Assembly: GCF_036785885.1 (NCBI RefSeq)
Contig: NC_092316.1
Span: 50,291,001 to 50,355,000, forward strand
DNA length: 64,000 nucleotides
DNA from: Coffea arabica
Lineage: Eukaryota; Streptophyta; Magnoliopsida; Gentianales; Rubiaceae
Direction: 5' to 3'
Part shown: one piece after another, positions 1 through 11,966 of the stretch
How the letters are laid out: each line of letters starts with the position of its first letter
Position numbering within the stretch: the stretch's first letter is position 1
Notes under the pieces: model-generated
Databases searched by the model: none
Told to the model about the DNA's origin: nothing
The model's input: only the letters and a program-made list of their open reading frames with translations
Made by a program: the position numbers and the translations under genes

Positions 1-902
1 TGGGAGCACTAAGGATGATATCACAAAACGAGATCAATGTAGTTGCTCTATTGACTATCATACAACATTGAAAAGAAAGGAAGTATATGACTAGATGGCC
101 AAAATTTCGAGCTTTCAGTAGCCCAGAACAGTAGATTATCAAGTGAACTCGCTCTATTATTTGCAATTATCCTAATGAAACTGTCCTGCTGATTGGTAGT
201 ACTATCAAATTGTCAAGACACCTAATTTGTGAAGCATGATGCTGGCTAAGGCATTGGTGGGTAAAAATGTGAAGGTTTGGCAAAATATGGTTTTCGCTAC
301 CCTATATACTTCACTGACTAGTGCTTAATGTGGCTATAATGCAAATGTGTGTATGTCTCTCAGTAAATTAATCACTAATGACTTCGAGGATCTCTCTGAA
401 AGCAGCAGCATCCACTACTTCAAGGAGGACAACACATCAAGAGCATAAAACAGCATCCAGGGAGAATTAACGTAGATTAAGTTCACATACCAGAAGTGCC
501 TTGTTCAGATCCCCTGTGCATAAAAAAGACAGCAAGTTGCAAACTCGATCAGAAAAAGGCAGAAACTGGACAGAAAAAGTGCGAATAGCTTCATTGTTGT
601 GGATGATAGCCTTAAAAGCCACTTTTGACAAGAGAATCTAGTCTCAGTTTCATATGTTAATTTCAAGAGCACCTAAAACCTCAAGCCTTGGTTGATTTTC
701 AATCACACTGAAAGAGTTCAAATAATCAATTTTGGTGAAACAAAAGCAGATGCTAGGAATCACAGTCCAGAAATTTAGTCAGATCATGTACAGACATTGA
801 TGAATATGCTTCTGTCTTACAGAAATGAGCAACTACCAACTTAAGCTCTCTAGTCGAGAAAAGATTTACGGATATGGATTATGAGGAGTTGAATGTAAAT
901 GC
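1..902. other. No supported gene; possible intron of the kinase gene
   Basis: No convincing coding exon or repeat is visible here. If the kinase gene to the right continues leftwards through the possible splice donor near 906, this stretch would be intronic. I looked on the minus strand for the C-terminal kinase subdomains and did not find them. Confidence 0.4.
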
Positions 903-1802
903 TTACTTTGACAACCGTAGGAACCTGGCAATCGTGTTCGGACTGGTTCTGTCTTTTTCTTCAGAACATACTTGAGTAAGGCTTCCTAACCGGACCTCAA
1001 AGTTATCATCAAGAAGTATACTGCTAGCTTGAATATCTCTTTAACAAAGACAGATGATAATAAAAACCATAATTGCTAAGTAAACAAAAATCTCAATATG
1101 GCAAAAATAAGAATAAGTTAAAGAAACTAGTAACAATGCAGGCATCATTTGCTAGCTAATGCTAGTTCTAATGAATAGGGGCTACCTGTGAACAAGGGGC
1201 GGATGACAATGATTGTGTAGGTAGCACAGACCTTCGGCAGCTCCAATTGCAATCTTCAACCTCTTTACCCAATCCAACGACGTTAAATCTTCGTGATGTT
1301 CTGGAGCAGTTTTTTTATAGTACAAGGAAAACAGATCCTTAAATGGCATGTACTTGTAAACAAGGAACCCCTCTTTCATGTTCTCAAAACAGTGCCCCAG
1401 GAAAGGGACCAATCTAGAATGTGAAACCTTGCCAAGAACTTCCACTTCTGATATAAACGCCAGCTCCCTCTTGACTGAGCTTGAAATCTCAATCTTCTTA
1501 ACCACCACCTGAATCCCATCTTCAAAAACACCGTAAAAGAGATCCCCCGAGTGTCCACGCTTGATGAGATTGGACTCGTTCAAGTTCCCAGTGGCTCGAA
1601 GAATTTGTTCATAACTAAATGAATCCCCGACCGAAATGATGGGAAAATTGAAATCACTGAATCTAAAGGAGGACGAGGGGGAAGATGACACAGATGCTGC
1701 TAAGGAAAGGTCACTTGGGGTCCTTAGAGCGCTGAGTCTCAACTGCTCTCTGCGGATTGTGGCATCTACAAGTCTTTCCCAGTTGTCGTAAATTCTAGCC
1801 AT
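903..1802 (-). CDS. Receptor-like kinase fragment (At2g16250-like), pseudokinase features
   Basis: Exon 1 is 1802-1186 on the minus strand. Its frame joins an exon at 1038-903 through a GT donor at 1185-1184 and an AG acceptor at 1040-1039, giving about 250 residues. A glycine-loop-like segment (RGHSGDLFYG, about 82-91) and the ATP-binding lysine region (VVVKK, about 99-103) are present. The catalytic loop is HRDIQASSIL, so the usual Lys and Asn are Gln209 and Ser212. The DFG position reads LGS. This resembles the LRR receptor kinase At2g16250 family, but no LRR ectodomain or membrane segment precedes it. The frame stops at 903, although a good donor (AAA/GTAAGC) just before the stop could lead to exons outside the window. 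It could be a partial gene, a cytoplasmic pseudokinase or a truncated pseudogene. The start ATG (1800-1802) is simply the first in frame. Confidence 0.6.
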
Positions 1803-2188
1803 CTATAATCATCATCTACTCCACTAGTATTAAACCAATATCATATACATGCTAGTACAACTGTATATACATTGTTGATCCAATCCAGAAACGATCATAA
1901 GCATCCCACAGGCACTGATGGATTCTCTTATTTGGAAAAGGGAAGGTACATAAATGTAGTGGACAGATACGAGAAGTGGGAATGTTAATTGGTACAAATT
2001 ATTGATTCATCATTGCTCTGATCTTATGCATAGTACTTTAGTGTTGGCATAATCTTGGATTCTCAGGTTGAAGGCGTTGACTGATGTGTTAGTTTTGGAA
2101 TGCTGACCTTAGGAATTTTCGTGGACGTTTCATCTACATTTTCAATTCATTTTTCTTTTGGTGAATGTCTACTTGAAGTCGAAGACCA
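1803..2188. other. Gene-free spacer, possible promoter of the kinase
   Basis: This stretch lies upstream of the minus-strand kinase ATG and ends at the TSD of the next MITE. No coding or repeat structure is apparent. Confidence 0.4.
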
Positions 2189-2197
2189 TAAAGCAAT

Positions 2198-3470
2198 GGG
2201 ATAATTGCAGAAACCTCCCCTGAGATTTCTGACACTTGCATTGACCTCCCCTGTGGTTTGAAAAATTGCACTGACCTCCTTTGAACTTACTAATCCTTTG
2301 CAAATTTAGTCCAAACGATTAAAATATTATTTTGGAGAGTGAAATTAAAATTTTGTACCAGATTTGCCCTTTGTGCTACATGTTCAATGAATGATAAAGT
2401 ATTACAAATCAATTAAAAATTAATAAACTTTAATGGGTGTAGTTTATAGGCAAATACGCATTACCCATTTAAAATACCGGTTCTTTATGGATATTTTACT
2501 TTCAAACTTTTAATTTATGATAAACATATCAATGTTTGTAAGTAAAATTCAAAAAGTGTTACAGTAATATTCTTACAAAAAAGAAATCGGTAGGTTATCT
2601 ATTTAATATAAATTAAATATTAAAAAAAAAGAAATAGCCCATAAAGTATTAATTCTTTATGGTTTTCATCCATTAGATGAGTAAAGTATAGGCTCTTTAT
2701 GGGCATTTTATTTTGAATCATTTAATTTATGTTAAATACATAAATATTTGTAACTAAAATTGAAAAAGTGTTATATTAATATTTTTACGAAAGGGAAACT
2801 GGTAGATTTTGTATTTAACAAAAATTAAATATTTGAGACTAAATACAAATCTTTGTATTATCAAATAATTAATTTTTGTTAAACACAAAACCTACCAGTT
2901 TTCCTACCGTAAAAATATTAATGTAACACTTTTTCAATTTTAGTTACAAACATTTATGTATTTAACATAAATTAATGATTCAGAATAAAATACCCATAAA
3001 GAAACAATACTTTACTTATCTAATGGGTGAAAGTCATAAAAAATTAATACTTTATGGGTCATTTCTTTTTTTAAAAAAAATATTTAATTTATATTAAATA
3101 GATAACCTACTGATTTCCTTTTTGTAAGAATATTACTGTAACACTTTTTGAATTTTACTTACAAACATTGATATATATCGTAAATTAAATGTTTGAAAAT
3201 AAAATATCCATAAAGAGCAAGTATTTTAAATGGGTAATGCGTATGTGCCCATAAACTATACCCCTTAAACTTTATTAATTGTTAATTGATTTGTAGTACT
3301 TTGTCATTCATTAGACATGTAGCACAAATGACAAATCTGGTACAAAATTCTAATTTCACTCCCTAAAATAAAATTTTAATCGTTTGGACTGAATTTGTAA
3401 AGAATTAGTAAATTTAAGGGAGGTCAGTGCAAGTGTCAGAAACCTCAAGGGAGGTTTCTGCAATTATCCC
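2198..3470. mobile_element. Foldback MITE, MULE-type, 1.27 kb
   Basis: The element is almost entirely two inverted arms meeting near 2850. Its ends are gggataattgcagaaacctc and the reverse complement. The flanks are taaagcaat (2189-2197) and taaagcaaa (3471-3479), a 9-bp TSD with one mismatch. The outer 200 bp resembles the right end of the MULE at 4625-10187, including the segment around 2300-2375. There is no ORF, so it is non-autonomous. Confidence 0.88.
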
Positions 3471-3478
3471 TAAAGCAA

Positions 3479-3601
3479 ACTACTAAGTAACAAACCACCT
3501 GCAGCAGCAGCCCAAGAAACGACTTTTTTTTTTTTTTTTTTTGTGAGAAAGATGCAAGAAAACCTTCCCTCACAATTACCATTAGTGTTTTTCAAATTTT
3601 T
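3479..3601. other. Short spacer with poly-T tract
   Basis: This is about 120 bp of host sequence between two related MITEs, with an uninterrupted T run at about 3524-3542. Confidence 0.5.
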
Positions 3602-4602
3602 GGGATAATTTCACAAACCTCGCCCGAGGTTTTTAACAATTATCGAGAGCTCTCCCCAAGTTTTAAAAATTACATATACCTCCCCTATTTTTACTGTTTA
3701 ATAACAATATAGGTCCAACAATATAGATTTTCTCACAAAATTTCTAAATTGCCCTTTAAACAAAGAAAAATATAGTATACTCAATTATTTTCTTCCACAC
3801 TTTGCACAAATCAACAAATTTAATCCCTAACAACCATCTAAGCATAAGTTTTAAAACCAAATAGTCGTCCAAAGGATCTCAACCTACATGTACAATATCA
3901 ATACTTGCTACGTAAAAAAAAAAAAAAAAAATACACACACACACAAACCCCATTGACAACCAATTTTATACCCCAAAATTAAATACCAATACTCAAATAC
4001 CTTTTCAATACAAATTAATCTGACTTAGAACGGTTATTATAACCCTTTTATGGTCTTAAAAATATTAATATCTTAAAAATAGAGAATAAATTCTACTTTC
4101 ACAATAAAATCATAATAAAAAATTTCGAATCCAATGAAAGAAATTCTTATGTAATTATTGACATTTTATAAAAAAAATTTCTTAACAACAAACAAAATAT
4201 GACAAATTCAACATCTTTAGTTCTTCTTCCTATTTCAATCATCAATTTCATTATTTATTTCTCTATCACTACAAGTCTCTTCATTTCTTTCTAATTTAAC
4301 ACATAAGCTGCTTCGTCTATTGATTTTATAATTTTAATTTGCTAATATCCACAAAATCGAAGATAATAAAAAAAAGGATATATTAACTAAAAAAGAAAGG
4401 AATGAAAATAGACAAGATACAAAAATAAAATAGATTTTTTTTTGGGTTTTGTAAATTTACTACTTTAAATTTAAAATTTCTACCAAGTGGAGAGCATTAT
4501 AGATATTTTACTATACCAAGAGAGATAAGTGTACTTTTTTAAACCTGAGGGAAGTCGAGTGAAATTGTTAGAAAGCTCAAGGGAGGTTTCTGAAATTATC
4601 CC
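3602..4602. mobile_element. MULE-type MITE, about 1.0 kb
   Basis: It begins gggataatttcacaaacctc and ends with the inverted form (gggaggtttctgaaattatccc region, 4581-4602). The flanking 9-mers caaattttt (3593-3601) and aaagttttt (4603-4611) match at 7 of 9 positions, an aged TSD. The interior is AT-rich with a poly-A/AC tract near 3917-3950 and no coding sequence. It belongs to the same terminal-repeat family as the elements on both sides. Confidence 0.75.
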
Positions 4603-5659
4603 AAAGTTTTTTCCCTTTTTTTTAGGGATAATTGCAAAAATCTCCCCTGAGATTTCTGACACTAGCACTTACCTCCCTTATAATATTTGAAATAGCACTG
4701 ACCTCCCCTAAAAAAAGTTGGGGCCTATTGTTAAGGTAAAAGTGTGTGAATTTATTTGGCTACCCCAATTATTTTCATGTTACCAAATGAAAGGTTTAAT
4801 TATTTTTATCAAAACAAACAAATCCTTTATTAAACTAATTAAACTATTTGCGTGTTAAACTAATTAAACTAATTAACTAACTAACTAAAGTACTTAAGAG
4901 TCCGTCCTTGTTTGATCAGACTTGAAGCATGTTTAAGCATTATTTGTAGAGGCAACCATAAGGCGCCAATGGAGGAGGAAGATGGCGCCATGAATTGGCG
5001 CCAATTCGTGTTTTGACAGCTCTTGAGGTGACAAGCTGTCTACTTGCTCCATAAGAGAGTGTTGTGACTCATAAAATTGTGATCATTGAGGAAAGGAAAT
5101 ATAAGAGAAGAAGCTGGAGTTTTTGTTTAGTTTATGAGAGGTTTTATATTCGCAAGAGAGGAAGCACAATAGGCAGTAGAAAGGAACCAAAATCTGAGCA
5201 TCTACTGCAGTTAATTTGCAAGAATCACAGCTGTACAGGTAAATTATTTCTGATGTTGTCACTTGAAGGCACAGAATTTGCATGTTAGCTCTTGTATGAT
5301 AATAAGGCAAAACCTGACTGCAGTGAATGTATGTTAGCTCTTGCATCATGATTTGAATATGTCGGTAATGATCAATGGCATATGAATGTAATGTTATTTT
5401 AGTTGTTTAAGACTTGCTGCTCTACTATTCCAGTTGTTTAAGACTTGTTGCTCTGCTATTCCAGTTGTTTAAGACATGGTTATCAATGGATGATGTATCA
5501 TGATTTGTTTTGATCTTCACAGCTCTTGTATAAACAGGGTATATTGGTCATTGTCTGAGTTCATGACTGGTCTATGATACAAATATTGAACATTTTAGTA
5601 CAATTGTAAGGTGTTGTGATTTTCTCTTTGCTCAATAACTGTCACTTTTGAAACTTAGG

Positions 5660-8121
5660 ATGGCTCTTCTTCCTGGTTATGACATATCTGTCCACTATGA
5701 GGGGAAACAAGTGAGAATTCCAAATGTCGATCCAATTGGTTACTGTTACATTAACTTGCTGTTTGATATTGCCGAGAAGGTATTCAGTCAAGTCCCTGGG
5801 CATCTGAATAAGTTAATACACATGAGGTGCCTAATTCCTAAGACAGGTCGCATGTTTGATATTATAGATGATGATAGTGTTAGTGAAATGTTCAAAATGC
5901 ATAAGTCTGTAATGGTGATTAATGTGCATATGCTGGATATGGATGTTATTCCTAATGATCAAACTAATTTTGAGGTTGACAATGGTCATAATACCTATCT
6001 GAACTTAGGAAAAATAGGAAAAGACAATGTATATGTTGTTGAGGTTGATGATTTTGAAGGTGAATATAATGATTCCAGCTCTGATTCAAGCTGGTTGCAC
6101 AACGTGGATAGTGACAATGAGGAGGGCATAGATGTTGATAGTATGTCTCTGGCAGGTAGTGAGAATGCTGACATGTTTTTTTTCTGATTTTGATGACAAT
6201 TAGGAGGGTGATATTGTTCCTGATTCTGAAAATGAGGAAGAATGTGACCTCATTCAGCAAGCTCTGAAATAAAAAATGTGGACGTACAATCCAAAAGGAG
6301 ACATAGAGTTTAAGAAAGGTCAGCTGTTCACTAATGTTGATGCATTTATAGCAGTTTTAAAGGACTATGTAATTCATAAAAGATTTCCTATTGTGAGAGT
6401 GAAGAATGAAAATAGTAGAGTAACTGCTATTTGTAGTATTGAAGGATGCAAATGGAGAATTCATGCATCACCAGTAGCAGATTCCATCACCTTTATGATT
6501 AAATCTTACCAAGGTGAACACACATGTGTGATGGATAGGAAGAACATAGAAACTACAACTGAGTGGATTGCAAAGAAACTAGTACCAGTCATGAGAATTC
6601 ACCCTAACATGTCCACCAAAGGAGTAGAAGCAGAGATGATTAAATATGGTATGCATCCAAGCAAATGGCAGATTTATAGAGCACTTTCAAAAGCAAGGAA
6701 TGAGATTGAAGGCAATCATAGTGAATCCTACACCAAATTGCCAAAGTATGCAGAACTCCTCAGGAAATACAATCCACACAGTATCTACAAAATACACTAT
6801 GATAGGCCTACTCTCTTTGTTGAGTCTAGATTTCTAAGAATATTTGTTAGTTTCAAAACTCAAAGAAGTGGATTTGTTAAAGGCTATATACCTTTTATTG
6901 GTTTTAATGGATGTTTTTTGAAAGGTCTCTTTGGTGGTGTACTTCTCACAGCAGTTACTTTAGATGCTAACAATAACATTTTTCCTATTGCATTTGCTTT
7001 GACTGAGTGTGAAAATAAAGAAACCTGGAGTTGATTTTTTCATTACTTTGAGGAGTTCTTTGGGTCATTTAGAGAGAATGTTCCTTTAACCTTTATGAGT
7101 GATAGGCTAAAGGTACATTAATTTTGCAATAGTTTTGTTCAGTTCTGATTCTGTCAGTCATCAGTGTAACAATATAATTTTTTTGGTTTTCATTTCAGGG
7201 CTTGAATCTTGCTTATGAAGAGATACTGCCTGTTACTAGTGGAAGGCATTGTTGTAGGCACATCTACAACAATTTTAAACTCAATTTCCTAGTATTTTGC
7301 TCAATAACCTGTTTTGGAGAGCAGCAAAAAACTTTGACATTGCAGGGCATAATGAAGCCATGGCTAGCATAAAGGAGCTAAACATAGTAGTTTGAAATAT
7401 TTGGAGAAAATTTCCAAAATAACTTGGTGTAGATATACCTTTCATACTGGAATTAAGTGTGATCGTGTCACAAATAATTGCACTGAGTACTTTACTGCAT
7501 GGGTAGGTGAGCTAAGAGAGAAACCTATCTTGACACTGGTTGAGGGGCTTAGGAAGAAGTTCATGAAGAACATGCACAAGAGATATTAGAAATGGTGCGC
7601 ACTAACCATTGCTGTCACCCCAAAGATAGTGGATAAACTGCAAAAAATAGGACAAGCATTAATACAATGTCAACTCACTATGGCAAGTGATGACATAGTT
7701 GAAGTGGGGGATATGAGTAGGTCTTACATGGTCAATTTACCAGCTAAAAGTTGTGATTGTGGACCTTTTCAAATTTCAGGACTTCCTTGTAAACATGCTG
7801 CATTAGGATTATCTACAAGAGACAGAAGCTGGAGTCCTACTGTGATCATTGGTTCTCAAGAGATATATACTTAAAGACATATGCAAGTATGATTCATCCA
7901 ATTCCTGATGAGAAGATGTGGCCATCTTTGCCACATGTTACGCCTTCAATAATTTTGCCTTCTCCTTTGAGGAGAGCTCCAAATAGACCAAGGTGAACAA
8001 GAGTAGGGAACATGATGAAAGACAATCTGCATCATAACCAAAAAGGTTGAGCAGATTCAAGTGTGGAAACTGTGGCTCTTTTGGTCACAACAAGAGGTCA
8101 TGCCAAAGAGCACCTGTCTAG
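5660..8121 (+). pseudogene. MuDR-type MULE transposase, broken
   Basis: The reading frame starts at the ATG at 5660, after a probable 5' UTR acceptor. The first block (5660-6186) is the N-terminal region with an acidic tail, ending at a frameshift in a T run near 6175. The second (6276-7034) holds the MuDR DNA-binding region and the start of the DDE domain. The first catalytic Asp in the family motif G-x-D-G-C-F is Asn here (codon 6906-6908). A stop follows at about 7033. The second catalytic motif SDR-x-KG survives across an intron at 7113-7198. After more frameshifts, a SWIM zinc finger (CDC...CKHA, about 7756-7800) and a CX2CX4HX4C knuckle (about 8061-8103) end at TAG 8119-8121. The third acidic residue could not be placed. 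It is non-functional as it stands. Confidence 0.88.
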
Positions 8122-10187
8122 AAGAAGAATGGCAACACAACTCCCGGTCAACAGGTCTTATATGTGGTCAATTTGCTACTGAAAATAATAATGAAAACAA
8201 ATAAAATACACTAATGTTAGCTTATTCCCTAACAATTGAGCTATAGAAAAGGCAAACCAGGAAGAGAGACTGTAAACATAGACCTATCAGGAGCTACTCT
8301 TTGGGTAAAATTTTTTTTGAAGTATTATCAGGATTGTAACATTTAAAACCTTCTAATATCTAATACTACTTGTCTATGTTTACTGCTGGGATCATATCTC
8401 TGGCAATGTGCTTGTTCTATACTTAAGCCAAGGAAGCAATCCTTCTTCTCCAAATCAACTTGGAACTATAAATATACAACAGTAGATTCAGACCACAACA
8501 ATTGCTTCAAAGAAAAAGGTTCATTCGAATGACTGCATTTTATACATGCTTCAGGATAATGTTTGAGTATAAGGTTCAATCTCTGTGATTGTGCAGAGAG
8601 AAAGGCCATTGTGCAATACTGGAGCAACTGCTAGAAGGAGTAGCAAGGGAACTGTTGCAAATACAACTACTCAGGTCACTCAAACTCTGGAACCTCCTCC
8701 AGTCCAGCAAATTGTAGCATCTCAAGTTGCTACAGCTGCATCTTTCTCAATCAATGCAACTACAACACTGCAGTCAACAAATGTCAGCAGCAGCAGCAGT
8801 TTTAGTATGCAACTCTGATGCATACTCTGCAATTTTCTGCTTACTGCTTACTGCTTGAGTTTCAACTTAGTAGTGTGCTATTAATTAGGTCAATAGATAC
8901 AAATGTTTTGTATATGACTGTTGCAGATATATATTTGAGCTGATAGGTCTTTGTAATCCTCACCATATGTTATAAGTTATTGCAGCAGATGGTGTTTTGA
9001 AACTAGTGGATTTCTCAGTTATGCTTTTGTATTAATGGATTGTTCTAATACTCTTTTGTAGTAATGGATTTTTTTTATGCATTTTTGTATTAATGCAACT
9101 GCTTTTCGTATCTGTTTTTGCAAGTATTGTTAGATGAAGTGGATTTTGTACTTATGACAGTAGATTTAAACTTAATTGGTTGCATTATAATGTAAACTAG
9201 AAATGGTGCTGCATACATGATGTTCCACTTTTCCTCTCCTATGTCTTGCAACACCAATTTGAACTGTAGCAACATCTTATATTTAGATATGTACATTTGA
9301 ACCTGCACATCATCGTATTGGCTTTACAATATGGATGAAAACATACACAGCAACAAGTATGAGATTGATGATGAAAAGTATGTTGACTGCTACATTTATA
9401 GCTGCTACACTTGCCACTACAATTGGCATTTCCCTTTGCATTGCCATAGACCTTTGTAGCTATTGTTGAGATTGCAGAACAGAATTGGTGTCAATTCTTC
9501 TACTACTGACCTCTTTTTCTTTAAGACCCTCATACCACTGGAAGTACTTGCATTATGCACAACAAAAATATAACTTGTTCGGGTTCTTTTCAGTCTCAAA
9601 GATCTTCAATGTTGCCTTTTGATTGCAGGTGCTATATTTGTTCCTTATCGTGAAAGATGTTGGGAGTTCCATGATGCTCTCTTGTGGCTGGAAGACTGCA
9701 TACTGTTTGCTGCAATATTTCACCTCAAGCTACCAAACTGATGTCAATCAAACCGGCTGTGTTTTGAGTTGGAAACAAACAACTCATTGTTTTGCTAATA
9801 TAGAGTTTCATGTATCAAGACCATCCTTTATAAGCTGGTGCAACAAACTGCACATTTAGCTGTTATCTAGCCGTTGGTTTCCCTCGGTAAAGAAGCTGTT
9901 GCAGGTTGCTTGGAAATGGTTTGCATTTACACCCCCTGAACTTTCTTGATCCTTAATACCTTTGTCCTTCCCTTGCTAATACTACTTGCCAAACAAGATT
10001 AAGGGCAAATTTGGCACAAATTTCTCATCTCACTCTTTAAAATAATTTTTTAATGAGACATTTTCCTGCCTGGACTGAATCTGCAACATATTCATTAAGT
10101 TCAAGGGTGCTGCATGTTATTTCTTAAACCAGAGAGGAGGTGAATGCTAGTGTCAGAAACCTCAGGGGAGGTTTCTGCAAGTTTTCC
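8122..10187. other. 3' part of the MULE; possible transposase tail exon
   Basis: No further conserved domain is present. A frame at about 8597-8818 encodes a Thr/Ser/Gln-rich, low-complexity segment of the kind often seen at the C-terminal tail of MULE transposases. It could be a last exon, but no splice path is proven. The rest is non-coding up to the terminal repeat. Confidence 0.35.
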
Positions 10188-10516
10188 TTTTTTTTAACAT
10201 TTAAATGTTACACATATGTTTTTCACAAAATTTAAACGCACCAATTTGGTCCAAAATTCAGTATTGAATCACTTTTCACTTTAAACTGTTGCGACAACCG
10301 CACATGATAATTTTATAAGAGCAAAAATATTAAATTGAGTAATGTTTACTTGTAACATGTTACATGTGCCACTTATATGATCCAATGTTTGTTTTATTTC
10401 TTTATTTGTGATGCTAGTGATTATTAATTTTTCTAGAAACAAACATCCTATACTTAAAGCTCAATATATCATGTTGAAGACAAATTTAATTTGGACTCAT
10501 GAAAAAAGTATTGTTA

Positions 10517-11111
10517 GGAATGGCAACGGGGCGGGAACCCTGCCCAGTTGCCCAAGCATTCCATGGCCCTTGCCCCACCTCCTGTCACCCGCTCCTCCAT
10601 CTCACTTTCCTCGCAGACAGGGGGAAAAAAGCTTATAATTGGTAAAAAATATATATATAATTAATAAAAAAATATAATTAATAATTTAGTATAAAAGTAT
10701 AATTAGTAAAAAATGTATAATAGAATAAATGTACAATTAGTAAAAAAGTGTAATTACTAGTAATTTAGTATAAATGTATTAGTATAACTAATCAATAATT
10801 TGTATTAGTATAAATATATAACTATTAGTATAACTAATAATATTAAGTATATTACATATACATAATCTACTATTTATAACTAGTAATATAATTATTATAA
10901 CTAATAATATTAAATATGCTATATATAATTATAATATATATATATATATATAAATAGACGAGTGATGGGGCTGGGAATAGGGCGGGGGTATATTCCCTCA
11001 TCCCCCGCACCATTTTGTAGCGAGTGAGGGGAAAATGTTACCCTTGCCCTGCCCTGTCCCAACCCCCATCAACCCCTTGCGATGGCACCCGTCCTAATTG
11101 TTATCCCTAAA
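10517..11111. mobile_element. hAT-like MITE with GC-rich ends
   Basis: GC-rich ends (for example ggcaacggggcggg on the left and its approximate inverse near 11090) enclose an AT-rich core of short repeated units (aattagtaaaaaa-like) and a TA run near 10938-10955. The direct repeat TATTGTTA occurs at 10509-10516 and 11112-11119, an 8-bp TSD consistent with hAT elements. The terminal repeats are imperfect, so the class is tentative. Confidence 0.55.
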
Positions 11112-11251
11112 TATTGTTACTACAGCACAACTCAATTTATTCATTGAGCTCCATATAGCTAGATAATTTTTTTGAGCGTAAGTGGGAGAATTTGAATTCG
11201 AAACCTTGTACTTAATTACCTTTTATCTTACATGCATTACATTATACAGTA

Positions 11252-11694
11252 CTCCCTTCGTCCCATTGAAACTGTCATGCTTTCCATTTTAGTCTGTCCC
11301 AAAATGTTTGTCATATGTCTAAAATGACAAATGAATTTTTCTCCTTTTCTTATTTTACCCTTTAAGTACTACATTTAAATATGTGGGTCTAACACAAGTT
11401 TTCATAAGATCGGGACGCACTTTAAAGTGCGTGATTGGTGCTAGTGGATGTTTGCTAGCGCGTGCAGTACAACATAAGCAAAGACTTAGTGTAGCTTTAA
11501 TAATGTAGTGGGCCCAGATTGTTGACTTGTTTGCATAAATCATTTGTATAACTTCACCACACCACTTATGGGCAAAGTTTGGGCAACTTGGCAAGGACAA
11601 TTTAGAAAGTGCAAATGAATATCTCTTCTTTTTGCATACTATTGAAAAATACTCCAGTTCCCGAAAAGTGACAAACTTTTCGGGATGGAGGGAG
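11252..11694. mobile_element. Stowaway-like MITE (Tc1/mariner type)
   Basis: The ends are ctcccttcgtccc and gggatggagggag (inverted, 11 of 13 matching), flanked by TA on both sides (11250-11251 and 11695-11696). These ends and the TA target are diagnostic of Stowaway elements. It is 443 bp with no transposase. It sits about 150 bp upstream of the NRP1 promoter. Confidence 0.85.
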
Positions 11695-11845
11695 TATTAT
11701 TTTGGATAAATTTTTGCAAATAATCTCTTATCCAAATAGACTCGTTATGCAATGCTCTCAAGTCTCAACCAACCAAAAAGCTAGCCGAACCAGAACCGAA
11801 ACCCAAACAAGCGGCACCAATCAGACCGAACCAAAGCCAGTGTCA

Positions 11846-11874
11846 TATAAAAACCCAAAAGGGTTTTAGGGTTT
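11846..11874 (+). promoter_or_regulatory. TATA box and telo-box of the NRP1-like gene
   Basis: TATAAAAA lies at 11846-11853, about 115 bp before the start codon. It is followed by TTAGGGTTT (11866-11874), the complement of the plant telo-box AAACCCTAA, a motif common in promoters of growth-related and translation genes. The element functions are inferred from motif and position only. Confidence 0.55.
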
Positions 11875-11966
11875 AAGGCTATCTAACATTTCACAAAACA
11901 AACAGAGAAGCGGTAGGAGGGTTTTAGAGAGCGCTGCAGAGCAGAAAAAGAAATAAAAGAGGAAAA

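Larger units (their letters stand above)
4625..10187 (+). mobile_element. Mutator-like element (MULE) with terminal inverted repeats
   Basis: The left end (4625-4680) carries the motif ctcccctgagatttctgaca. The right end (10125-10187) carries its inverted form, ending in gaaaccctc-like sequence read on the minus strand. The flanks are TTTTTTTTA at 4616-4624 and again at 10188-10196, a perfect 9-bp TSD of the length typical of Mutator-like transposons, although low in complexity. Inside lies a degraded MuDR-type transposase (5660-8121). About 200 bp of the right end is clearly related to the arms of the MITE at 2198-3470, which makes this the likely coding relative of that MITE family. The left end shares only about 85 bp with the family. 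Confidence 0.85.
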
